64,000 nt of DNA from assembly GCA_000953695.1 (NCBI GenBank), contig LN554846.1, positions 1,736,001-1,800,000 on the forward strand, given 5' to 3'. This document shows, one piece after another, positions 54,591 through 64,000 of the stretch. The notes beneath the pieces are model-generated. The model had not been told where the DNA came from and ran no database searches. It saw nothing but the letters and a program-made list of their open reading frames with translations. This DNA is from Aliivibrio wodanis (GTDB taxonomy: Bacteria > Pseudomonadota > Gammaproteobacteria > Enterobacterales > Vibrionaceae). The position numbers and the translations under genes were made by a program. Position 1 is the stretch's first letter. Each line of letters begins with the position of its first letter.

Positions 54591-55781
54591 ATGTTTGAAA
54601 AAATCGCTGCCGCTCCCGCTGACCCTATTCTTGGTCTAACTGATGAATTTAAAAATGACCCACGTTCTGAAAAAATCAACCTAGGTGTTGGTATTTACAA
54701 AGACGAGTCAGGTCAAACCCCTGTATTGAAAACAGTAAAAAAAGCAGAAGCAGTATTGCTTGATACTGAAAAAACAAAATCATATCTAACCATTCAAGGT
54801 ACAGCAGAATATGGACTTGCTGTTCAAAAACTGTTGTTTGGTGCTGAAGCAGAAGTTATTACAGACAAACGAGCACAAACAGCTCAGGCGCCAGGTGGTA
54901 CTGGTGCATTACGAGTTGCTGGTGAGTTCATTAAGCGTCAACTTGGCGATGTGAAAATTTGGATCAGTAACCCTACTTGGGCAAACCACATTGGTGTATT
55001 TACTGCCGCTGGCATTGAAACAGCACAATACAGTTACTACAATGCTGAAACTAAATCAAAAGATTTCGCTGCAATGTTAGCAGACCTACAACAAGCTGAA
55101 GCTGGTGATGTTGTACTTCTTCACGGTTGCTGCCATAACCCTACGGGTATTGATCCAACGGCATCTGAGTGGGAAGAGTTAGCAAAACTATGTTCAGAAA
55201 AAGGGCTACTACCTTTATTTGATTTTGCATACCAAGGCTTTGCTAAAGGTGTTGAAGAAGATGCTTCAGGCCTTCGTACTTTCGCTCAATACTGCCCAGA
55301 ATTATTAGTGGCAAGTTCATTCTCGAAAAACTTCGGTCTATACAACGAACGTGTTGGTGCATTTACACTGGTAGCAAAAGATGCCGCTGTTGCTTCTGAT
55401 GCTTTCTCTCAAGTAAAAGCAATCATTCGCTCTATCTACTCTAATCCACCAGCACACGGTGCTGCTGTCGTTACGCACATTCTAAATAATGATGCGCTGC
55501 GTACTGAGTGGGAGCAAGAAGTTGCTGAGATGCGTGACCGTATCCAAGAAATGCGTACTCTTTTTGTAACAACACTAAAAGAACAAGGTGTTAAAGCAGA
55601 TTTTAGCTTCATTGAAGGTCAGAATGGCATGTTCTCTTTCTCTGGTCTATCTAAAGAGCAAGTTAACCGCTTAAAAGATGAGTTTGCAATTTACATTGTT
55701 GGCTCTGGCCGTATAAGTGTTGCTGGTATGACAAAAGACAATATGCTTCCTTTATGTAAAGGGATTGCAGCGGTTCTTTAA
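54591..55781 (+). CDS. aspC: Aspartate/aromatic aminotransferase (AspC/TyrB type)
   Basis: A 396-residue class I PLP aminotransferase. The ATG at 54591 ([16 protein letters not shown]) matches the family's usual start; an in-frame ATG nine bases earlier is possible. Markers: '[19 protein letters not shown]', '[15 protein letters not shown]', '[15 protein letters not shown]', '[13 protein letters not shown]', and the PLP lysine in '[18 protein letters not shown]'. The C-terminal '[14 protein letters not shown]' carries the substrate-carboxylate arginine. It interconverts aspartate and oxaloacetate with glutamate, with likely aromatic side activity; sequence alone cannot separate AspC from TyrB. 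Confidence 0.92.
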   Translation: MFEKIAAAPADPILGLTDEFKNDPRSEKINLGVGIYKDESGQTPVLKTVKKAEAVLLDTEKTKSYLTIQGTAEYGLAVQKLLFGAEAEVITDKRAQTAQAPGGTGALRVAGEFIKRQLGDVKIWISNPTWANHIGVFTAAGIETAQYSYYNAETKSKDFAAMLADLQQAEAGDVVLLHGCCHNPTGIDPTASEWEELAKLCSEKGLLPLFDFAYQGFAKGVEEDASGLRTFAQYCPELLVASSFSKNFGLYNERVGAFTLVAKDAAVASDAFSQVKAIIRSIYSNPPAHGAAVVTHILNNDALRTEWEQEVAEMRDRIQEMRTLFVTTLKEQGVKADFSFIEGQNGMFSFSGLSKEQVNRLKDEFAIYIVGSGRISVAGMTKDNMLPLCKGIAAVL

Positions 55782-55809
55782 TTCTCTACTAATTGCTTAA
55801 AATCAATTG

Positions 55810-55833
55810 AAAGGCGCTTAATTTAGCGCCTTT
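55810..55833 (+). terminator. Rho-independent terminator
   Basis: AAAGGCGCT pairs with AGCGCCTTT around a 6-base loop, followed by TATTATTT; ends the aminotransferase transcript. Confidence 0.85.
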
Positions 55834-55901
55834 ATTATTTCAAAAGCATTTGTTATCTCAATAATATAATGTTGGCAATTTCAGTTATTATCTGTTTATT
55901 A

Positions 55902-57098
55902 TTACTTCTGTTTTCTTGCTTGAATAACAATATTTCGAGGGGTTTCTTCTTTTAAGCAAAACTCACCAATACGAACGTCATACCCCGCCTCTTCCATTAG
56001 TAAAGCACGATCTAAGCAAAGCCAAATTTCTAGGGGGCGTTTAAATAAGTGCTGTATCAAATCGCATTTTTCCATCATCACAAATGCTTTTTTCCCTTTT
56101 TCTAACCAGATGTCATAATCAATATCATCCGTTAATGTTAGACCTTTTTTACCCGCAGCCCAATGGCAGAACGCACCAAACCCATCACTTAATAATGATT
56201 TTTTAATACTAGGAATAGGAAGGTAGCTATCTTTGCTCGTCAATGTTCTTTGCAATGCATCAAAACCTAAACGGAAAGACATTTCTTGTTGACGATGACG
56301 TTGAGTTCTTTGCCCTGCAACAACGGTCTCTTGTAAAGGCAGACGTAAGTCATCTTTGGATAAAAGTAAACAAGAATGTGTCGCTAAGTGTGATAAAGCA
56401 GAATATTGTGGCTCTTTGGTTAAATGAAAGCAGCAAGGGGAAATAGTTACTGCATCAATCTGTTGTGAGATCCCTTTTGTAAGTAAATTCACATGAAGGT
56501 CTCCACACGCATGCAATGCTATTGCGTGTTGCTTCTCTTTTAGTAACTTATCACTTTGTGGAGAAAGAGCATCTCCTTGTCTAAAAGTCATATCTAATTG
56601 ATGACTTTCTGCATATGATTGTCCACTATCACATAGTGACTGTTGCCATTCTAATGTTATTACCGGTTTGCTTGTCGTTGCAGCTAAAACTCTGCCTAAA
56701 TAACCTTTGCCGCCACACCACTCTAACCACTCATTTTCTGGTTGATAAAAATCTGCACCTAAAGCACTTAATTTGGTAATTTGTTGCCACTTACGACCAC
56801 TAATTCCAGAATCTAATCCTTTTAATGTCGCAGCAACAGGAACATCAAACGCCGTCAGTTGACTTAGAGGGTACAGCTTAGATAATTGCGGAATAAAAAC
56901 AGATAAACGACTGACTAATTCCTCAGGGTTTAATTTTAAATACTGAACATCTTCAAGTGACAATTCATCAAGCCATTCACTCAATTCTATATCTGTGGTA
57001 CGCCACGGATAATCTGCACAATGAAATGCTGAAAATTGCCAAAAAAAGACCGTTTGAGTTAACAAACGGTCCATATCTAAAAAGTGTTGAGAATGCAT
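55902..57098 (-). CDS. SAM-dependent methyltransferase-like protein (Methyltransf_32 type)
   Basis: A 398-residue protein. Residues about 120-230 form a Rossmann methyltransferase core: 'EWLEWCGGKGYLGRVLAA' replaces the usual E-x-G-x-G-x-G loop, 'VITLEWQ' is the acidic strand end, 'MTFRQGDAL' the third, and 'ALHACGDLHVNLL' and 'TISPCCFHL' are the motifs shared with METTL25/RRNAD1-like proteins. An N-terminal helical region and a C-terminal domain complete it. The substrate is unknown; conserved in vibrios beside cysB. Confidence 0.8.
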   Translation of the reverse strand: MHSQHFLDMDRLLTQTVFFWQFSAFHCADYPWRTTDIELSEWLDELSLEDVQYLKLNPEELVSRLSVFIPQLSKLYPLSQLTAFDVPVAATLKGLDSGISGRKWQQITKLSALGADFYQPENEWLEWCGGKGYLGRVLAATTSKPVITLEWQQSLCDSGQSYAESHQLDMTFRQGDALSPQSDKLLKEKQHAIALHACGDLHVNLLTKGISQQIDAVTISPCCFHLTKEPQYSALSHLATHSCLLLSKDDLRLPLQETVVAGQRTQRHRQQEMSFRLGFDALQRTLTSKDSYLPIPSIKKSLLSDGFGAFCHWAAGKKGLTLTDDIDYDIWLEKGKKAFVMMEKCDLIQHLFKRPLEIWLCLDRALLMEEAGYDVRIGEFCLKEETPRNIVIQARKQK

Positions 57099-57130
57099 GA
57101 ATGTACCCTAAAAATAGTATCAGGGTGATC

Positions 57131-58108
<978 letters not shown>

Positions 58109-58395
58109 TTATTTCCTGTAATCCTTTACATCAAACTAATCATTCTTATTCAATACTGTTATATACCTATTTCTATATATTTTCAAAGTGTTATGCTTAA
58201 ATCATACAGCATCGAACAATTAACAAACAAATACATTAAAGAAATGTGAACAAATGTCGATAACGTATAGGTAATCCCGAGTATAATAACACTCTTATTA
58301 AACTAATTTATCAGGGTTAGCGAAAGCCTTGCTATTCATTTAGTTTACAAGGTGTTACACTGATGATCATTATGACTGGATGTATGATATAAAAT

Positions 58396-59160
58396 ATGAA
58401 TATTGCTCTTATAATTGGACTTTTTGCAATTCTACTGACTTTAATTATTGGCTATAACGTCATTGTTCAATACAGAACAAAGATTGAATCAGCTAAGAAA
58501 CAAGAGTCTGCAAAACATATGGTTATTATTGATTCCACAGAAGAATTAATCGGTAATGCTCATCATTTACCTTATAGTAAAGAACTACTTGTTTGTCTAA
58601 ATCAGCGGATCCTTGATGCGTTACGCGCCATTGCAGACCTTGACCCAAACGATCGTAGTTATGCTGGTCGCATTGAAAATATGGAGCAACAGCTTCAACA
58701 GTTAAAAACAAATTATTCTGGCGGAGATAGCACCAACTTCAAAGTGCCAAGTAATGATAAGCAAGCAATTGTTATGCTGAAATTAGTTAAGCGTCTTCGT
58801 GATACATTACGTACAGAGCATAAAAAAGGCCGAGTAAACACTCAAGTTTTCGTGGCTGAAAATGCACGTTTAGAATCTATTCAAGTTCGAATTAATATTG
58901 AAAACGTAGTTAAACGTGCTAAAGATGCGACACAGCGTGGCCAAGCTGGTACTGCACGTCAATTACTTAAAAAAGGTATCGACGCACTAGCAAGTAAAAA
59001 TGATGGTTACTCAAATAAAGCACGTAGCCAACTTCAAGATATGCTTGATGAATTAAACAATAAGACTAAAAAGAAACAAGACCAAGAGCTGCAAGATCAG
59101 TTAGATAAGACTAAAGATGATGACATCGATGTCTTGTTCCAGCCGAAGAAAAAATGGTAA
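58396..59160 (+). CDS. Single-TM coiled-coil protein, conserved cysB neighbour
   Basis: A 254-residue protein with an N-terminal membrane helix (MNIALIIGLFAILLTLIIGYNVIVQY), an uncleaved anchor, then an almost wholly helical, charged cytoplasmic part: 'HHLPYSKELLVCLNQRILDALRAIADLDP', 'KLVKRLRDTLRTEHKKGRVN', and a Lys/Asp-rich tail ending DDIDVLFQPKKKW. I recognise it as a conserved vibrio protein found beside cysB and sometimes labelled 'DNA repair ATPase', but no Walker motif is present, so that label is unsupported. Function unknown. Confidence 0.75.
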   Translation: MNIALIIGLFAILLTLIIGYNVIVQYRTKIESAKKQESAKHMVIIDSTEELIGNAHHLPYSKELLVCLNQRILDALRAIADLDPNDRSYAGRIENMEQQLQQLKTNYSGGDSTNFKVPSNDKQAIVMLKLVKRLRDTLRTEHKKGRVNTQVFVAENARLESIQVRINIENVVKRAKDATQRGQAGTARQLLKKGIDALASKNDGYSNKARSQLQDMLDELNNKTKKKQDQELQDQLDKTKDDDIDVLFQPKKKW

Positions 59161-59174
59161 CTTTATAGCCATTT

Positions 59175-59227
59175 AATCGCAGACATAAAAAAGATCGCAC
59201 TTAGCGATCTTTTTTATGTCTGCGATT
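59175..59227. terminator. Perfect 24-bp bidirectional terminator
   Basis: AATCGCAGACATAAAAAAGA-TCGC and its exact complement form a 24-bp stem with a 5-base loop. The A6/T6 tracts inside the stem let it terminate both the plus-strand coiled-coil gene and the minus-strand miaE. Confidence 0.92.
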
Positions 59228-59244
59228 ACCGTTTTGTAACTAAA

Positions 59245-60009
59245 TTAAACGCCCACTGGTACACCACTATGAAACTTAAAATCAGTATCCGGTGATTGAA
59301 TCAAGTCCGCTTCAATTCTTGCAAAATGCGCTACACGCTCACTCACATCTCCACCTGAAACTTGTTCAGCCAAAATAAGGTAATCTTGGTAGTGTCGTGA
59401 CTCAGAGCGTAATAGCGATATATAGAACTTAGCAAGGTCATCATCTAAATATGGCGCTAATTTAGCAAAACGCTCACAAGAACGAGCTTCAATAAAGGCA
59501 CCAATAATTAGCTTATCAATCAATGTACACGGCTCATGTGTAATAATATTAGTGAACATCCCTTTTGCATACCGGCCTGCTCTGATATTTTGATATGGAA
59601 TATCACGTTGTTCCATAATCTCAAGTACTTGATAAAAGTGGTGTAACTCTTCTTTAATCAACAGTACCATTTTATCAATTAAGTCTTGGCTATATGGTGA
59701 ATCTTTACGTGCTGTAATTTTTTTAGAGATATTACTCTTCCCTTTCAGAGCCTCTAAACTGCCTGTTTTTTTATAGGCAAAATCTTCATATGGCTTAAAC
59801 CAATCAAGAAGTACATTGGTGCTTTCAGCATCAACAGCGTATTTACGAATTAAATACAGAGCGCTTTGTGCCGCTTTAAGCTCACACATCAAATGATCGC
59901 GAAGAATAATTGAAAGGTTCTCAGGTTTCTTAGCTTCCTCAATCCATTCATCTGGAGTTTCACATTGTAAAAAAGAGTGAATCGGCTCTAATAACGATTT
60001 ATCGTACAT
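59245..60009 (-). CDS. miaE: tRNA-(2-methylthio-N6-isopentenyladenosine) hydroxylase MiaE
   Basis: A 254-residue non-haem diiron enzyme of ferritin-like fold. Iron-ligand helices: 'HLMCELKAAQSALYLIRKY', 'LIKEELHHFYQVLEIM' (ExxH), 'FIEARSCERFAKLA' (Glu) and 'LLRSESRHYQDYL' (ExxH). It hydroxylates ms2i6A37 of tRNAs that read U-starting codons. Full length; faces the coiled-coil gene across a strong two-way terminator. Confidence 0.93.
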   Translation of the reverse strand: MYDKSLLEPIHSFLQCETPDEWIEEAKKPENLSIILRDHLMCELKAAQSALYLIRKYAVDAESTNVLLDWFKPYEDFAYKKTGSLEALKGKSNISKKITARKDSPYSQDLIDKMVLLIKEELHHFYQVLEIMEQRDIPYQNIRAGRYAKGMFTNIITHEPCTLIDKLIIGAFIEARSCERFAKLAPYLDDDLAKFYISLLRSESRHYQDYLILAEQVSGGDVSERVAHFARIEADLIQSPDTDFKFHSGVPVGV

Positions 60010-60171
60010 AACATTTTCAATTTAAGAAATTCTGCGTCCATTATATCAAACCTAATTATTGATGCTTAAAATTCCTTTGATTAATACAATAATCATCAAG
60101 TTATGAGCTTTTAAGCTGATTTTTTCACCAAATAAGTAAAATTTTCTTGATCATTAGATAAATAAAAAGTA

Positions 60172-60202
60172 CTGTACAAATGCACACTGTATGGATGAAC
60201 AG
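60172..60202. promoter_or_regulatory. LexA (SOS) boxes upstream of sulA
   Basis: CTGTATGGATGAACAG (60187-60202) is a full CTG-N10-CAG SOS box ending 10 bases before the sulA ATG. An abutting CTGTACAAATGCACAC (60172-60187) keeps the left half and most of the right, suggesting a second, weaker site. Confidence 0.82.
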
Positions 60203-60212
60203 GTAATTTATT

Positions 60213-60599
60213 ATGAATACTGCAATGGCATTAACTACTTACTCAAACTTCTTTGATCATGCACCTATTCCATTGCTGGTTTCTAATGCCGCACATCAAG
60301 TTAGCAGACAAAGTCAATCACACTTCATGCAAACACTAAAAAGTCTATCAAAACAGAATAAATGGATTTTTATTACAGCTAATACATCAATGCCAAATTG
60401 TGACATATTACTCAAGCACGGTATTGACTTAAATAAACTGGTTAGACTAAAAGCCTCTCACCAATTAACTGAATCCGAAACAATACAAAAGGCTAAGAAA
60501 TTAGGTACAGCTAGTGCCATTATTTGTAACTCGACTTGCTATTATTACTCGCATTCAACTTGGCTAGAATTAAAGCGAAATCATACGCTGGTACACTAA
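60213..60599 (+). CDS. sulA: SOS-induced cell division inhibitor SulA
   Basis: A 128-residue SulA-family protein. It aligns by eye with E. coli SulA in 'KWIFITANTSMPNCDILLKHGIDLNKLVRL' (E. coli [21 protein letters not shown]...) and in the C-terminal 'SAIICNSTCYYYSHSTWLELK'. It is shorter than the E. coli protein at both ends. SulA binds FtsZ and blocks septation during the SOS response. LexA boxes immediately upstream support the call. Its stop is three bases from the end of the convergent gene. Confidence 0.82.
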   Translation: MNTAMALTTYSNFFDHAPIPLLVSNAAHQVSRQSQSHFMQTLKSLSKQNKWIFITANTSMPNCDILLKHGIDLNKLVRLKASHQLTESETIQKAKKLGTASAIICNSTCYYYSHSTWLELKRNHTLVH

Positions 60600-60601
60600 A
60601 T

Positions 60602-60985
60602 TTACTCTCTTTCATTCAGGTGTACTTGTAATAAATCAATACCGTCATCTGATTGTAAAATATTAGTATAAGTGTTATCTAGTATGTAAGCGATTTGCTC
60701 AGTATCTAAAGTATAAGGTAGCTTAATATGTAAATCTGTAATACCTTCGATTCGAGCTAGCCGAATAAGCCGAACAATATTAGATTCATCATTAATATGG
60801 GAAGAAAGAACCTGTAACGCCTCTAAACGTAGTCTTTCTTGTAGAGGAGTAGAGTCATGAACAGATGCATTCCACACTGTTCCAAACATAGGGATCAAGC
60901 TTTTTAAAGCTTGTGAAAATGTCCACTTCTGTTTTGTTGAATCAACTAAAAATAAACTGTAATCAAACTCAATAATCATACTCAT
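60602..60985 (-). CDS. Hypothetical protein convergent with sulA
   Basis: A 127-residue protein. The ATG at 60985 (MSMIIEFDYSLFLV) has GAGG about 6 bases upstream and is preferred to an in-frame ATG at 61009. No signal peptide or membrane segment. The sequence is mixed alpha/beta ('LRLEALQVLSSHINDESNIVRLIRLARIEGITDLHIKLPYTL', then an acidic end). I do not recognise the family beyond its being vibrio-like. Its end nearly touches sulA, so transcripts must overlap. Confidence 0.6.
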   Translation of the reverse strand: MSMIIEFDYSLFLVDSTKQKWTFSQALKSLIPMFGTVWNASVHDSTPLQERLRLEALQVLSSHINDESNIVRLIRLARIEGITDLHIKLPYTLDTEQIAYILDNTYTNILQSDDGIDLLQVHLNERE

Positions 60986-61184
60986 ATTTGCCTCGATATA
61001 TTCCAACATCTACTTTCAACATCCTATTGAAAAGCACAAGTTTTTTACTACAGACTATAAGTATCTCGTAAATGAATGACATCGCAAGTATAAAAATGGT
61101 TACTGATCACACTTAGAAATTCTTAGCTCTTTACGTTTTCATTGATCTAACACATATTTTACACCTACACATTTTAATAACAAA

Positions 61185-61207
61185 AAACCGCTACTAGAGC
61201 GGTTTTA
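61185..61207 (-). terminator. Terminator of the FapA/DUF342 gene
   Basis: AAAACCGCT pairs with AGCGGTTTT around a 5-base loop; on the minus strand a T run follows. It lies 43 bases after the end of the leftward gene. Confidence 0.85.
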
Positions 61208-61249
61208 TAATTAAACTAACTAACTATTTAACTAAAACTAATAGAATTA

Positions 61250-62938
61250 TCAGTCACTAGTTAAACTCGCATTTTTAGAAACAATTGGATCTATTTTAAT
61301 TTCATATTCATTAAAGTAGATCTTACATGGACTATGTTCACGCTTTGTTGTGACTTTTTCGTCTGAATATTGAATTGTCACTTTGGGATACATACGCTCT
61401 GTTACTTTAACTACATTCTCAGTTAACTGCTTTCTTAACTCTTCTTCCGCAGACTGGAACCTGTTCATCGCCTGTGCAATTTCTTTATTCGAGTCTTCTT
61501 TCATATTTTGAACGCGTTCAATTTGCTCTTGTGTACGTTCTGATTTTGGAATCTTAGATAAATCCATTTCAGCACGAACCACTTTCATCGTATTCTCTTG
61601 TGCTGCTTTATATTTGGTATTTAGATCCGCAATATTTTCTTTATATTTATCAAATCGAGTGAAGGCATTAACCAGAGTCTCTGTACCTGCTGTTGCCCCT
61701 AAGTTTACGGTTGTAATATTAGAACCAGCGTAAATTTCACCACCGACGATAGAACCATTACGGCCGGTCTTATCCATCACTGTCACTGAGTTTTTACTTT
61801 TGACAAAGCTTTGAATTGAATGTAAACCTAACTCAATATCTCCAGAAGCTTGTAAGTTTGCTGATTGAACAAATTTCGCGGTAATCTTACCACCAGCTTT
61901 AACAAAACATGTATGGTCTTCACCATCCTCAACGTGATGCCCGATAATGCCTTTCATTGCAATAACATCACCATGAGCTTGGACATTAGCCGATTCAATA
62001 AAACCGCCAACAGTTACGCTACCCGTTGCTTTTACAATCATATCTGCAGCAATATCACCACTTACAATAACACTGCCTTTAAATTTTACATGACCAGTCG
62101 AAATATCAACTGCATTCAAACAAATAGCATTATCTACATCAGCACCATCATCATGAATCCATGGCATACCAGATGTTTGAGCTATGACTAACTCTGAGTC
62201 ATTAGGAGAGATCATTGCGCCTTTACCAGCTCTTAACTTAATATTCTTACCTGGTGTTGCCTGAATTACCTCACCTTTCACCGTAAAACCATCAATTCCA
62301 TTAGTTGGAGGTGTACGGCGAATTAACTCATCACCTTCAACCACTGTAATTGTCTCACCTAGATCTCTCATATCAACTTTATCTTCCTCGCCTTCTTTCT
62401 CTTGAGGTTGTAAAGCTTGATCACGAAAATCTTCAACTAAAGGAGTAAAGCTTGAATTATCACCATCAACGGGTTCCTTACCTTTAGCAACTAGGAGTGA
62501 TACCTTTTCACCGGAGGCTAAATTTCGACTCAAGACCATTACTTTTTTTAATGCATTTTTACTAATACCACGAGTGATTTCCATGCTTGTTAGTGCTGAA
62601 ATAATATCACTGCTTTGAAGATCTCTACCGCCATATGCACCAATAACTGCCATCGTTGCTTTCATGTCTCGCTCTTCAAGCGCAATGAAAACTTCGGCAT
62701 CACGACGCTCAGCAACCTGACGATTCTGGTGATTACTGATCATGCCGCTTTTAATATCATTAATGATAGAAGAAATAATTTTCTCATCAAAGAAAAAACC
62801 ATTTGCTCCTATTTCCTCTAAAGATTGCTTAAATCCTTTTAAGGTTGGTTCAGCATCCGGCTGAAATTTATCAGGAAAGCGTAAAACAACCGCATTATCA
62901 TCCTGTATCAATGTTAGAATAGAATTCCACATGTCCAT
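61250..62938 (-). CDS. FapA-family (DUF342) polymer-like protein
   Basis: A 562-residue DUF342/FapA-family protein. The ATG at 62938 is used. Residues about 1-190 form an alpha/beta N-terminal region. From about 205 comes the FapA signature 'ETITVVEGDELIRRTPPTNGIDGFTVKGEVIQATPGKNIKLRAGKG'. Then Gly-rich beta-helix repeats ('GHVKFKGSVIVSGDIAADMIVKATGSVTVGGFIESANVQAHGDVIAMKGIIGH') run up to about 430. A coiled coil (about 440-515) follows. The beta-helix suggests a self-associating cytoplasmic scaffold. FapA proteins in vibrios link to polar or chemotaxis-type assemblies, but the role here is unproven. Confidence 0.85.
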   Translation of the reverse strand: MDMWNSILTLIQDDNAVVLRFPDKFQPDAEPTLKGFKQSLEEIGANGFFFDEKIISSIINDIKSGMISNHQNRQVAERRDAEVFIALEERDMKATMAVIGAYGGRDLQSSDIISALTSMEITRGISKNALKKVMVLSRNLASGEKVSLLVAKGKEPVDGDNSSFTPLVEDFRDQALQPQEKEGEEDKVDMRDLGETITVVEGDELIRRTPPTNGIDGFTVKGEVIQATPGKNIKLRAGKGAMISPNDSELVIAQTSGMPWIHDDGADVDNAICLNAVDISTGHVKFKGSVIVSGDIAADMIVKATGSVTVGGFIESANVQAHGDVIAMKGIIGHHVEDGEDHTCFVKAGGKITAKFVQSANLQASGDIELGLHSIQSFVKSKNSVTVMDKTGRNGSIVGGEIYAGSNITTVNLGATAGTETLVNAFTRFDKYKENIADLNTKYKAAQENTMKVVRAEMDLSKIPKSERTQEQIERVQNMKEDSNKEIAQAMNRFQSAEEELRKQLTENVVKVTERMYPKVTIQYSDEKVTTKREHSPCKIYFNEYEIKIDPIVSKNASLTSD

Positions 62939-62998
62939 CACTCTTAGTATGTATTACAGTTTTAAATTAACCGTAAATATAGTTAGTTAATTGTTATT

Positions 62999-63286
62999 CT
63001 ACAGTTCAAAATCATCTAAATCTATGTCGGTCTCTTGACGCTCAAAAAACGCCACTAAATCGTCGTGTCCACCAATATATTTTCCATCTAAGTAAATTTG
63101 AGGCACTGTATTTACAACGATTCCCTCTTTTTCCTGAATTAAAGCAACCATTTCATCTTTATTTAGATCGACGTCTAATGTCAGAACTTTATACTCTATA
63201 TTTTTATCGTCTAAAATTGTTTTTGCTTTAACACAAAATGGGCAGACTGTTTTTGAGAAAACTATCGTTTGAGCTGTATCGAACAT
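62999..63286 (-). CDS. Glutaredoxin
   Basis: A 95-residue dithiol glutaredoxin. The active site is 'SKTVCPFCVKAK' (CPFC, near residue 15), the cis-proline is in 'NTVPQIYLDGKYIGGHDDL', and the fold length is standard. It reduces protein disulfides with glutathione. CPFC differs from the more common CPYC but is functional in several families. The C-terminal tail (ETDIDLDDFEL) is acidic. It lies between the DUF342 gene and the YggN-like gene on the same strand. Confidence 0.9.
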   Translation of the reverse strand: MFDTAQTIVFSKTVCPFCVKAKTILDDKNIEYKVLTLDVDLNKDEMVALIQEKEGIVVNTVPQIYLDGKYIGGHDDLVAFFERQETDIDLDDFEL

Positions 63287-63305
63287 TTCTTTTATCTCTT
63301 TATTG

Positions 63306-64000
63306 TTAAATAGTAAACGCAGGGTATGCTTTTAGTTCTGGGATCAATTCATGTAACTGTTGTTCTTCATCGGCAATCTCGGTTGCTGAATCACACAAGG
63401 CTCCTGCTTCTTTTTTCATTTCTTGTTTATGTTCTTTTATTTTAGTGTTTATTGATGATTGTACATCGCTAAATTGTTGCTGTAATTCAGAGAAATTAAA
63501 TTCTCCTTCTTTCATTTTATTTGATAACGAGTTAAATACACTTGAGAACAACTCTTTATCTAAACTTTGTACCATCAACTCAAGATCTTGCTTCCAACCA
63601 GTTTCTATATCTTGAAAAAAATTCTGTTCTAATACCAGATCTTTGCCTTGATAGAACTGCTGTTTAGCTGTTTGCTTATAATCATTGATTTTTTCTTTAA
63701 CCGATTCAAATGAACCTTCAGCATTAAATGATGTTTCAATATCACTAACAAACTCACTCGCCGCTGCAAATCCTTTATCGGTAAAATCAACAATACTTGG
63801 TAGATAATTGGCTAACTGCTGCTGATACTCTTCAATCGCTTGTTTTTGTTCTAACGTCAATTTAAGTTCATTATCATTGATAAAAACATGTCCATTTTTA
63901 TCGATTCTAAGTTTATCTTGAGTATTCTCAACCTTAACCTCTCCTACCGACGTTAATATTACATCATTTTTTACGGTAATTGGGCAAATACCAGCCCAAG
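63306..64000 (-). CDS. DUF2884 (YggN-like) protein, 5' end beyond window
   Basis: The frame continues open to the window edge, so the gene is cut at its start; about 231 residues are visible. The upstream part reads WAGICPITVKNDVILTSVGE, then 'LRIDKNGHVFINDNELKLTLEQKQAIEEYQQQLANYLPSIVDF', matching the YggN/DUF2884 layout ('Cxxx...GxxxxINxxxLxLxxxQxxxxxxYxxxLxxxxP'). The C-terminal half is helical (E/K/Q-rich). YggN proteins are periplasmic with unknown function; the signal peptide would be outside the window. Confidence 0.8.
   Translation of the reverse strand, partial: WAGICPITVKNDVILTSVGEVKVENTQDKLRIDKNGHVFINDNELKLTLEQKQAIEEYQQQLANYLPSIVDFTDKGFAAASEFVSDIETSFNAEGSFESVKEKINDYKQTAKQQFYQGKDLVLEQNFFQDIETGWKQDLELMVQSLDKELFSSVFNSLSNKMKEGEFNFSELQQQFSDVQSSINTKIKEHKQEMKKEAGALCDSATEIADEEQQLHELIPELKAYPAFTI

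Noticed and set aside
58396-59160. 'DNA repair ATPase' label for the cysB neighbour
   Set aside because: No Walker A or B motif is present; the sequence shows only a membrane anchor and helical coiled-coil content.

Overview
The window looks like a Vibrionaceae chromosome segment, most likely the Aliivibrio/Vibrio fischeri group. This rests on gene content (complete vibrioferrin locus, purT, cysB with its usual single-TM neighbour, SulA, MiaE, a long E. coli-type cytidine deaminase), AT-rich intergenic DNA and hairpins typical of the genus. Species cannot be fixed from the sequence alone.

Layout. (1) 1-2.9 kb: the cut end of a membrane protein gene, a DUF805/secreted-protein pair and a lipoprotein with an RTX-like C-terminal segment. 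(2) 3.0-7.3 kb: a zinc-acquisition locus. A metal ABC permease, a ZnuA-type binding protein and a His-rich outer-membrane protein face an AztD-like His-rich periplasmic lipoprotein across a 26-bp perfect palindrome that looks like a Zur operator. No ATPase gene is present. (3) 7.4-22.8 kb: an accessory island read leftwards. It holds a polycistronic unit starting with a MIX-like 558-aa protein and a 1184-aa protein with a colicin-like hydrophobic C-terminal region. These are followed by a head-to-tail array of secreted leucine-rich-repeat (LRR) paralogues: two intact, one frameshifted, one split by an IS1595-type element with an 8-bp target duplication, and one stub. Left of these lie gene relics (alkA, dnaK) and two translationally coupled GTPases. 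(4) 23.1-38.6 kb: the vibrioferrin locus, with divergent psuA-pvuABCDE (uptake) and pvsABCDE (synthesis/export) around a Fur-box-like site. (5) 38.9-45.3 kb: signalling and accessory genes, including a dual-sensor diguanylate cyclase, a Sel1/J-domain membrane protein, a 54-aa zinc-ribbon protein, lipoproteins and a metzincin-like peptidase. (6) 45.5-64 kb: mostly core genes: sbcB, a yohJK pair, an MCP, cdd, a pseudo-amidase, purT, an aromatic/aspartate aminotransferase, a methyltransferase, cysB, miaE, sulA, a FapA/DUF342 protein, a glutaredoxin and a YggN-like protein running off the right end.

How parts work together. The zinc and iron blocks are metal-scavenging modules with recognisable Zur-like and Fur-like operators. 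The most novel part is the toxin-like/LRR-array operon at 10.8-22.8 kb. Its architecture (delivery-marker-like protein, membrane-active-looking partner, then coupled periplasmic paralogues with constant ends and variable centres) resembles an effector with a multi-copy immunity locus. That function is inference only. SOS (LexA), purine (PurR) and CRP/CytR-type sites are visible in front of sulA, purT and cdd.
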